This document shows, in pieces, positions 57,445 through 64,000 of a stretch of DNA of 64,000 bases. Origin of the DNA: Sphingobacterium litopenaei (GTDB lineage Bacteria; Bacteroidota; Bacteroidia; Sphingobacteriales; Sphingobacteriaceae); contig NZ_JACOIJ010000018.1 of the NCBI RefSeq assembly GCF_014692495.1, positions 1-64,000 of the forward strand, given 5' to 3'. The position numbers and the translations under genes are program-made. The notes under the pieces are model-generated. The model did not search any database, was not told where the DNA came from, and saw only the letters and a program-made list of their open reading frames with translations. Position 1 is the stretch's first letter; each line of letters starts with the position of its first letter.

Positions 57445-58278
57445 TTAAATGATTCCAGCATGCAGAAGCTCAAGCTCCATTTCCTTTTGCAATTTTATAG
57501 CTTCCTCTCTTGCTCTCTCCGCAAAATCTTTACCTGTAGAGGCGTATATAATTCCTCTGGTACTATTGACCAAAAGACCACAATCTTTGTTCATACCGTA
57601 TTTACATACTTCTTGCAAAGATCCTCCTTGCGCACCAACACCTGGCACCAACAAGAAATGATCTGGAGCGTGTTTACGGATTTCTACGAAAGCTTCTCCT
57701 CTGGTAGCTCCTACTACATACATCAGATTTTCTGTGCTGCCCCAAAAGTTTACTTTATCAATTACTTCTTGAAATAATTGTTTACCATCTGTATTTTTGA
57801 AATTTTGAAAATCTTTAGAACCTTCATTTGATGTCAGTGCCAATACAATAGCCCACTTGCCATCAAAATCCAAGAATGGAGTTACCGAATCTTTGCCCAT
57901 ATAAGGTGCTATCGTGATAGAATCAAAAGACATTCCTGATTGCGCTTGATCAAAGAAAGCTTGCGCATACATCTTTGATGTATTACCAATATCACCACGT
58001 TTTGCATCAGCTATACTGAAACAGTTTTTTGGAAGAATCTGCCATGTTTTTTGCAACGAATGCCAACCTTGCACACCATAGCTTTCGTAAAAAGCGATAT
58101 TTGGTTTGTAAGCCACACACAAATCTTCCGTAGCCTCTATAATAGCTTTGTTAAAGGTAAAAATAGGATCTTCTTCACCTAATAAATGCTCGGGAATTTT
58201 TGTTATATCGGTATCAAGACCAACACAAAGGAATGAACGTTTTTCTTTGATTTGCTCGATAAGTTCTTGTCTTGTCAT
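57445..58278 (-). CDS. pyrF: Orotidine 5'-phosphate decarboxylase, type 2
   Basis: Final step of UMP synthesis. 277 residues; the start [17 protein letters not shown], the catalytic [11 protein letters not shown] (Lys/Asp) and [13 protein letters not shown] place it in the longer type-2 family. It is the last gene of a minus-strand unit with a pseudouridine synthase and a TlpA-like protein, separated by 6 bp from the latter. Confidence 0.95.
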   Translation of the reverse strand: MTRQELIEQIKEKRSFLCVGLDTDITKIPEHLLGEEDPIFTFNKAIIEATEDLCVAYKPNIAFYESYGVQGWHSLQKTWQILPKNCFSIADAKRGDIGNTSKMYAQAFFDQAQSGMSFDSITIAPYMGKDSVTPFLDFDGKWAIVLALTSNEGSKDFQNFKNTDGKQLFQEVIDKVNFWGSTENLMYVVGATRGEAFVEIRKHAPDHFLLVPGVGAQGGSLQEVCKYGMNKDCGLLVNSTRGIIYASTGKDFAERAREEAIKLQKEMELELLHAGII

Positions 58279-58284
58279 AAAATA

Positions 58285-58890
58285 TTATTGATTTATTAGA
58301 TTCTGGATAAAATCTTCAACGGACTTCGCGCTGTAATCACGCATCCCTTGCTCTCTACCTACCATTTCTCCATTTTTGTCTAAAATAACAGTGGTTGGAA
58401 TAGCACCAGAAAGCCAAGTTTCTGGAATATTGCTATTTGGATATACAATAGGTAAATTTAATTTTTCTTGCTTTAGGAATTTATTTGCACCCGTAATGTC
58501 CTCTTCAATTTCAACTAAAAGAAATTTCACTTTATCATTTCCTTTAAACTTATCGTAAAGCTTTTGGATGGAAGGCATTTCTGCTTTACATGGAGGACAC
58601 CAAGTTGCCCAAAAATTGATAAATAAGACTTTTCCCTTTAATTCATCTACATTATAGACCTGTCCAGATTCATCTTTGAATGAAACTGTTGCTTTATTAG
58701 GAGTTTCTGTAGTAATAGCGGTCTTTTCCGGTGAAGGTTGATCCACTTTTTCTAATTTAGGTTGGAAAAATCCTACCTTCATTAATTGTTTTTGGATGAA
58801 CATTCTGCTTTGAGGCATTAAGACAACAACAATTAATATACCCCAAAGAACATAGTTCCATTTACGCTTCTTACTACTCTTATTTTCCAT
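58285..58890 (-). CDS. TlpA-like membrane-anchored thioredoxin
   Basis: 201 residues. A single N-terminal membrane anchor (YVLWGILIVVVLMP, about 13-26) leads to a periplasmic thioredoxin domain with the redox motif FWATWCPPCKAEMP and cis-proline GAIPTTVIL. It probably reduces disulfides in the periplasm. Located between the pseudouridine synthase and pyrF, with no functional link visible. Confidence 0.9.
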   Translation of the reverse strand: MENKSSKKRKWNYVLWGILIVVVLMPQSRMFIQKQLMKVGFFQPKLEKVDQPSPEKTAITTETPNKATVSFKDESGQVYNVDELKGKVLFINFWATWCPPCKAEMPSIQKLYDKFKGNDKVKFLLVEIEEDITGANKFLKQEKLNLPIVYPNSNIPETWLSGAIPTTVILDKNGEMVGREQGMRDYSAKSVEDFIQNLINQ

Positions 58891-58901
58891 AGATCAACTA
58901 T

Positions 58902-59645
58902 TTAGGAATCAAACTTCTCCAATTGTTTGAGTAAGGTAGCAAAATCTTTCGGATATTCAGCTTCGAATTCATAGTGCTTACCATCAATAGTGAAGTCTAC
59001 TTTTTTGGAATGCAAAGCAAAACGTTTCATAATGGGAAGCTCTTCTTGCTCTTTACCCATCGTAAAACCTCTTTTCTTGATTTGGGATAAGTAAACTGGC
59101 TTTCCTCTATACATCACATCCCCTACAATCGCTGCATGCTGTGTGGCTAAGTGGATACGAATTTGGTGCATACGACCCGTGATAGGCTTACATTCTACCA
59201 ACGTATAATGTTTGAAATATTTAATACTATTGAATATAGTTTCCGCTTGTTTACCATTTGCTCTATCAATAGTCACATTCTTATTTCCTTGATTCAAAAT
59301 CGGTAAATCAACTTTCAAATCATTGAAAATATGCGTGCCTTGAATAATAGCATGGTAGATTTTATTAACACGACGTTTTTCAAACTCAATAGAAACCAAA
59401 CGATAAGTTTCAGGATTTTTGGCAATTAACAATATGCCCGAAGTATCCTTATCCAAACGGTGGCAGATTTGCGCATCCGCATAATACTTTTTGGCTAGAC
59501 GTAGGATATTCACTTCTCCCCCTTCACGCTCATCTAGTGAAGCTACGAAAGGTGGTTTGTTAATTACGATAAGATTGTCATCCTCATGAATAATTAGTTC
59601 GGAGAACTTTGGAAATTTAAATAAACGGTTTTCGTTTTGCGCCAT
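58902..59645 (-). CDS. RluA-family pseudouridine synthase
   Basis: 247 residues. The catalytic Asp is in HRLDKDTSGILLIAK, and the RNA-binding GRMHQIRIHLA motif is intact. No S4 domain is present at the N-terminus. It modifies uridines in rRNA or tRNA; the target site cannot be told. It heads the minus-strand operon and is divergent from panB. Confidence 0.92.
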   Translation of the reverse strand: MAQNENRLFKFPKFSELIIHEDDNLIVINKPPFVASLDEREGGEVNILRLAKKYYADAQICHRLDKDTSGILLIAKNPETYRLVSIEFEKRRVNKIYHAIIQGTHIFNDLKVDLPILNQGNKNVTIDRANGKQAETIFNSIKYFKHYTLVECKPITGRMHQIRIHLATQHAAIVGDVMYRGKPVYLSQIKKRGFTMGKEQEELPIMKRFALHSKKVDFTIDGKHYEFEAEYPKDFATLLKQLEKFDS

Positions 59646-59729
59646 GTTGCAAAAATAACAAAAGCAAGCGAGTATTTTTGATATTTGAGGTTATTTACAA
59701 TAATATGAAGGGATAGCTATTTTTATTTA

Positions 59730-59737
59730 TAATTTTG
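59730..59737 (+). promoter_or_regulatory. -7 box of panB
   Basis: TAATTTTG fits the consensus and lies 19 bp before the panB ATG. Confidence 0.5.
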
Positions 59738-59756
59738 CAACAAAACAAAAGAGACC

Positions 59757-60572
59757 ATGTCTGTACACAAACCCATAAAACGTGTCACTACCTCGGCATT
59801 GCGCGATATGAAGGCGAGAGGCGAAAAAATCAGTATGCTTACGAGTTATGATTTTTCAATGGCTAGAGCTGTAGATGAAGCTGGTATTGACGTTATTTTA
59901 GTAGGTGATTCGGCTGCAAATGTGTTTGCTGGTTATGAAACTACACTACCTATTACTTTAGACAACATGATTTATCATGCTGCGGCTGTAGCTCGTGGGG
60001 CAAAGAGAGCTATGGTATTAGCAGATCTTCCCTTTGGTGAGTATCAAGGTTCGACAGAGAAAGCTTATGAAGCTGCGGTACGTATGATGAAAGAATCTGG
60101 TGCACATGCCCTAAAACTTGAAGGTGGCGAAGAGATTATTGATAACATCAAAAAAATCGTTCAAGCGGGTATTCCCGTATGTGGCCACTTAGGCCTGACA
60201 CCTCAATCCATCTACAAATTTGGTGATTTTGGTGTTCGTGCTAAAGAAGAAGCAGAAGCTGAAAAACTGAAATCCGACGCATTAGCTTTACAAGAAGCGG
60301 GATGTTTTGCGATAGTATTGGAAAAAATTCCTGCGAAATTAGCAGAAGAAGTTTCTAAATCATTGTATATTCCCACAGTAGGAATTGGTGCAGGAAATGG
60401 TTGCGATGGTCAAGTATTAGTAGTGAATGATATGTTGGGCATGACCAAAGATTTCAAGCCAAAATTCCTTCGTCAATATGCTAATCTTTATGATACTATA
60501 ACAAACGCTGCGTCACAATATGTAGCGGACGTGAAATCACAAGATTATCCAAACGAAAACGAACAATATTAA
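59757..60572 (+). CDS. panB: 3-methyl-2-oxobutanoate hydroxymethyltransferase
   Basis: First committed step of pantothenate synthesis: adds a hydroxymethyl group from methylenetetrahydrofolate to ketoisovalerate. 271 residues; ISMLTSYDFSMARAVDEAGID, VGDSAANVFAGYETTLPITLDNM, KLEGG and GHLGLTPQS are intact. Together with coaA earlier in the window it belongs to the coenzyme A pathway, though the two are 22 kb apart. Confidence 0.96.
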   Translation: MSVHKPIKRVTTSALRDMKARGEKISMLTSYDFSMARAVDEAGIDVILVGDSAANVFAGYETTLPITLDNMIYHAAAVARGAKRAMVLADLPFGEYQGSTEKAYEAAVRMMKESGAHALKLEGGEEIIDNIKKIVQAGIPVCGHLGLTPQSIYKFGDFGVRAKEEAEAEKLKSDALALQEAGCFAIVLEKIPAKLAEEVSKSLYIPTVGIGAGNGCDGQVLVVNDMLGMTKDFKPKFLRQYANLYDTITNAASQYVADVKSQDYPNENEQY

Positions 60573-60581
60573 AAACATTCG

Positions 60582-61187
60582 ATGATAAAAATCATCATCA
60601 TAGGTGCACTTATTGCTATGCTAATCTTCTCGATTGTGCGTAAGCTTAATATTTTTGGATCCTGGAGTACCACACAACGCTTGTCTACCCCATCTGAGAT
60701 TATTGAAATCAGTGCACCTATATCTATTTATAAATCTGCTGTACAGAAGACCTTACTTACCGTAGGAATAGGGATAGTAATTCTACTGATCACCATTGTA
60801 ATAGCTAGCAAATTTAAAATTGCATTAATCATGCTTCCTATAAGTCTATATTTGATAGGTCAATTTTTTATTCTCAACAATCACCTCAAAGCTGCCAGAA
60901 ATCAGCAAATTATTTTTAACACCAGGACAAATCAAGTCCAGATTGAAGTAAACAAAGGTAAGATAGATACTTTCAATCTTTTATCGGATATTAAAAGTGT
61001 CACCGAAGTAAAATCCGTTCAAAAAAACAATGGTATTTTATTTGGATATTATAAATTACAAACTACCCACCGTAACGTATATTATATCCCTTATATAATT
61101 GCATTAAACCCAGAAACAAAACCCTTCTTCGACAAATTACAATTATTTGATCGCGAGATAGAAACTAAATTATTCCCAATAATTTAA
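60582..61187 (+). CDS. Membrane protein of unknown function
   Basis: 201 residues, not recognised. Three hydrophobic segments (IIIIGALIAMLIFSIV at 3-18, a pair around 65-105) are followed by a soluble C-terminal domain rich in beta strands (QQIIFNTRTNQVQIEV, LFGYYKLQTTHRNVYYIPYI), a pattern reminiscent of bacterial PH-like proteins. It begins 10 bp after panB, perhaps cotranscribed. Confidence 0.65.
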   Translation: MIKIIIIGALIAMLIFSIVRKLNIFGSWSTTQRLSTPSEIIEISAPISIYKSAVQKTLLTVGIGIVILLITIVIASKFKIALIMLPISLYLIGQFFILNNHLKAARNQQIIFNTRTNQVQIEVNKGKIDTFNLLSDIKSVTEVKSVQKNNGILFGYYKLQTTHRNVYYIPYIIALNPETKPFFDKLQLFDREIETKLFPII

Positions 61188-61237
61188 TTTTAATATATTT
61201 GAAATAAGTCAAATTTATTAAATCAACTATACGCTTT

Positions 61238-62269
61238 ATGCGCAACATACTTCTATTTATTTTTATTATACAGTTTGTCATAGCTTGTAAACCTTCTAAC
61301 AAAACAAAAACACCTGAAGAAATTCAAAAAGAAAAACAAGATAGCATTGAACAAGTACGCAAAGAACAAGAAGAAGCTGCGAAAAAGAGACCTATCACTG
61401 CGAAAGACATCAAGCTCGAAAAGGAATTAAAGTACGATAAATACACTTTAGATGATAAATACGAATATCAAGATACTTTTCGCGTGTTTCAATGGGAAAA
61501 AATAAAGGAAAAATTAGCGTATATCGAGAATTTTCAGCGGGAGCATAATGAATATGGTCTCGTATCAAATTATAAAAATAAACACGGAGAAGCTCCTACA
61601 GTTGCAAACTATAAGCGTAATGCATACAAACGCGTATCTGATACCCTTGGAACAGAACGTTACCAATCAGCACCTTTATACCGTGTTGGAGATAGTAAAA
61701 ATCCCATTATTTATGGCCGTGATGGCTCGTTAGTAAAACTGCTTTCTAGCGATACGCTTAATATGGTAAAAGTGAAAGGCTTATCAAATTTTGAAGGTGA
61801 ATGGGAAATTCCAAAGCGTTATGTGAAAGCACTGGGCGATTCGTTGGCATTTAAACATATTGTGGTAGTAGATGTTACAAACCAAAATATATGCGCATTA
61901 GACCATGTAAAAGATACATGGTATATACGCAGTATGAATAAAGCGACTACAGGTAAGCATAATCCTCCTTACGCTATGGAAACACCTGTCGGAATGTTTT
62001 TAGTACAGGAACAAAAAGCAAAAATGTTTTACACTAAAGATGGTAGTAGCGAGATTGAAGGTTTTGCTCCTTGGGCTTCCCGTTTTACAAATGGTGCTTA
62101 TATACACGGAATCCCGGTTAACAATCCAAAAGGAAAGATTATCGAGACAAGCTGGAGCTTAGGAACTGTGCCTAGATCTCACATGTGCGTACGTAACGCT
62201 TCCTCACATTCTAAATTTGTTTACGACTGGATTAAGCCATATAGTTCCCTTGTAATTGTCATAGATTAA
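61238..62269 (+). CDS. L,D-transpeptidase lipoprotein (YkuD fold)
   Basis: 343 residues. The lipobox (FVIAC, Cys17) indicates a membrane-anchored lipoprotein, followed by a charged Lys/Glu-rich coiled stretch (about 22-60). The catalytic domain (about 200-343) has His in GAYIHGIP (about H290) and Cys in SHMCVRN (C317). The usual SHGC motif has Met for Gly. Such enzymes form 3-3 crosslinks in peptidoglycan or attach proteins to it. It is followed by a second L,D-transpeptidase. Confidence 0.88.
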   Translation: MRNILLFIFIIQFVIACKPSNKTKTPEEIQKEKQDSIEQVRKEQEEAAKKRPITAKDIKLEKELKYDKYTLDDKYEYQDTFRVFQWEKIKEKLAYIENFQREHNEYGLVSNYKNKHGEAPTVANYKRNAYKRVSDTLGTERYQSAPLYRVGDSKNPIIYGRDGSLVKLLSSDTLNMVKVKGLSNFEGEWEIPKRYVKALGDSLAFKHIVVVDVTNQNICALDHVKDTWYIRSMNKATTGKHNPPYAMETPVGMFLVQEQKAKMFYTKDGSSEIEGFAPWASRFTNGAYIHGIPVNNPKGKIIETSWSLGTVPRSHMCVRNASSHSKFVYDWIKPYSSLVIVID

Positions 62270-62352
62270 CCATAAGTTAAGATTTAACATTTCTTAACAG
62301 TTTTATAAAATATTGATAACGAACTTTGTATAAGAAAAGAGGAAGTGTGCTT

Positions 62353-63153
62353 ATGAAAAAAACGAAATTATTTGTAATAATTACAACAACCTGCGTGGGA
62401 CTTGTTACTTTATTTAGTCAAACCGCAGCAACCTACCTAAATCCACTAAAAACCGACAGCATTCCATCTAATCATATCGCTTTAGAAACAGAATCGAAAG
62501 ATGTTAAATCTGCGACTGAGCTTTTGTATGATGAAATTGGGCTGGAAGGTAAATTAAAATTTGAAGCTTTTGATAAAGCAATGATTGGTTACGAAAATCT
62601 TAATTTTAATAATAAGGATATCATTACCGTAATTGACTTTACATTACCTTCAACGGAAAAACGAATGTTTGTCATCGACATGAAAAACAAAAAAGTGTTA
62701 TTTAATACAATTGTTTCTCATGGACGTAATAGTGGAGAGAAATATGCTAAAGCGTTTTCAAACAGACATGGTTCATACCAAAGTTCATTGGGCTTTTACA
62801 CGACTGAAAATACATATCAAGGTGGTAATGGATATTCTTTAGTATTAAATGGTTTGGAAAAAGGCATCAACGATCAAGCTAAAGCTCGCGCCGTTGTAAT
62901 CCACGGTGCAGATTATTGTAGTCAATCCGTGATTAATGCTACAGGAAGATTGGGAAGAAGTTACGGATGTCCTGCCCTTCCCCGAGAATTGAACAAACCT
63001 ATTATCAATACCATCAAAAATGGTACTATGGTATTTATATATGCAGAAGATCCTGCTTATATGGCTAGTTCAAAGATTTTGAAAAAATCGCATATTACAC
63101 TATTAGCTCAACATGATGTAACTGGCGGTGCTGATAGCATAGCTATGTACTAG
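62353..63153 (+). CDS. Murein L,D-transpeptidase catalytic-domain family protein
   Basis: 266 residues from the ATG at 62353 (MKKTKLFVIITTTCVGLVTLF); an upstream ATG at 62326 would spoil the signal peptide. The catalytic His is in VIHGADYC (about H184) and the Cys in GRSYGCPALPREL (about C206). The domain type differs from the lipoprotein transpeptidase upstream (YkuD_2-like). The two genes are 83 bp apart and may share a transcript. Confidence 0.87.
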   Translation: MKKTKLFVIITTTCVGLVTLFSQTAATYLNPLKTDSIPSNHIALETESKDVKSATELLYDEIGLEGKLKFEAFDKAMIGYENLNFNNKDIITVIDFTLPSTEKRMFVIDMKNKKVLFNTIVSHGRNSGEKYAKAFSNRHGSYQSSLGFYTTENTYQGGNGYSLVLNGLEKGINDQAKARAVVIHGADYCSQSVINATGRLGRSYGCPALPRELNKPIINTIKNGTMVFIYAEDPAYMASSKILKKSHITLLAQHDVTGGADSIAMY

Positions 63154-63190
63154 AATTTAAGTTTAATACTAATCATAATTTGTTTTTGAT

Positions 63191-63230
63191 AAAGGCAGCA
63201 TTATAATAATGCTGCCTTTATTATTTATAT
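63191..63230 (+). terminator. Terminator of the L,D-transpeptidase genes
   Basis: AAAGGCAGCATTAT and AATGCTGCCTTT form a stem followed by a T-rich tail. The remainder of 63231-63429 is AT-rich with no gene. Confidence 0.88.
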
Positions 63231-63429
63231 TCTATTTCATTTTATTAATTGAAATTTTAATTCCTAACCCAGAATTATAAACACCCTAAATAAGTTAACT
63301 GTTAAGTTAAAAAAATATTTTATTATATTGTAGATTAAACAACAATAGTATTAATAATTGTTTTAGTTAATTTTTCAAACAAATTATTCATATTTTAGCA
63401 AACCTTTTTTAATAAACAAAAACCACGTT

Positions 63430-64000
63430 ATGAGTAAAAGTAAATTAATCAGCCTAAAAGGATTGAATTCAAAACCTCGTTTTATGATCATCCTCTTGCT
63501 AATTGCAATATCCTTCCAACTAAAAGCTCAGGATATTTTGATTGAAACCCAAAACACGGCTTTAGTTTTCCGAGTAGGTAAAAATAAAAGCCTGGAGCAA
63601 GTATATTTAGGAGAATCACTTTCCAACAAGAATGACTACGCCCAATTACCCAATAGTAAGGTTAATACCTGGATTACTGAGGATTGCATACCGTTCGTGA
63701 ACCCGCTTTACAGCTTAGACAAGTTGACGGAAACCCTTCTACGCAACTGGAATATATAAAGCACCAACAAGCAAATGATGGCAATGTAATAACTACAACA
63801 ATTGATTTAAAAGATCCAAAATATGCGATTGACGTTAAATTAACCTTCAAAGCTTATCAAAAAGAGAATGTCATTGAAACTTGGTCCACTCTAACAAATA
63901 AAGAGAAAAAAGCTATTACAATTGAAAATATTGCCTCAGCTGCACTACAGTTAAAAGCTGATAAATACTACTTACAACATTTCTATGGAGATTGGATCAA
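63430..64000 (+). pseudogene. Alpha-galactosidase (GH36-like) start, frameshifted, cut by window edge
   Basis: The first frame gives a signal peptide (FMIILLLIAISFQLKA, then QDILIE) and the GH36 N-terminal pattern LVFRVGKNKSLEQVYLGE, but ends at a TAA at 63757. Homology continues one frame back from about 63681 (HTVREPALQLRQVDGNPS, then a long open frame to the edge with YYLQHFYGDW). A single missing base (or two extra) between about 63655 and 63685 explains it. Either the gene is inactive or the base call is wrong. Confidence 0.7.

Overview
The window looks like chromosomal DNA of a low-GC member of the Bacteroidota, most likely family Sphingobacteriaceae (Sphingobacterium- or Pedobacter-like). 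The reasons are the AT-rich sequence with Bacteroidota-type promoters (TAnnTTTG at -7, TTTG near -33) instead of -35/-10 boxes, leaders without obvious Shine-Dalgarno sequences, RND/TolC and TonB-receptor genes, bacillithiol synthesis, an SpmA-SpmB fusion, a DUF4294 gene and an ISAon1-like transposase fragment. Most of the window is housekeeping sequence. Accessory or decaying sequence is limited to the left edge, 21.8-22.5 kb, 45.1-46.4 kb and the right edge.

Left part (1-9.5 kb): a transposase fragment, tRNA-Lys(TTT), adk-obgE, tRNA-Arg(ACG), then a minus-strand efflux operon (TetR regulator, TolC-like channel, adaptor, RND pump) and a NUDIX-type regulator. 9.7-12.6 kb: a glycolytic operon (pfkA, a BadF-type kinase homologue, gap) with a palindrome in its promoter. 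12.7-20 kb: a TonB receptor and a MocR regulator, divergent over two direct repeats; then a lipoprotein and a large FAD/Fe-S dehydrogenase.

20-33 kb: Lrp regulator and EamA exporter, a dead GNAT gene, dnaE with a fused proofreading exonuclease, trxA, a bshB1/glutathione-peroxidase/DUF4294 operon, rel, fur. 32.5-43 kb: purA, pabB, a REP-like repeat, spmAB fusion, mgsA, coaA, an MscS channel, accA and an M16 peptidase. 43-46.4 kb: xerD, a second identical tRNA-Arg(ACG), a hydrolase, a small membrane protein and a higBA toxin-antitoxin module.

46.4-56.5 kb is the most interesting stretch. A complete sulfate-assimilation operon (sulfite reductase with a C-terminal HEPN-like domain, siroheme genes, APS-reductase-type cysH, cysD, cysN) is divergent from a Pst-like ABC importer. 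That importer's binding protein lacks two hydroxyl residues that hold phosphate in classical PstS, and no phoU follows it. I suggest it may carry another oxyanion, perhaps sulfate. The right end holds pyrF, a TlpA-like protein, a pseudouridine synthase, panB, two L,D-transpeptidases and a frameshifted alpha-galactosidase running off the edge. No CRISPR array, rRNA operon, prophage or recognised defence island was seen. All calls come from reading the sequence only; no database search was made.
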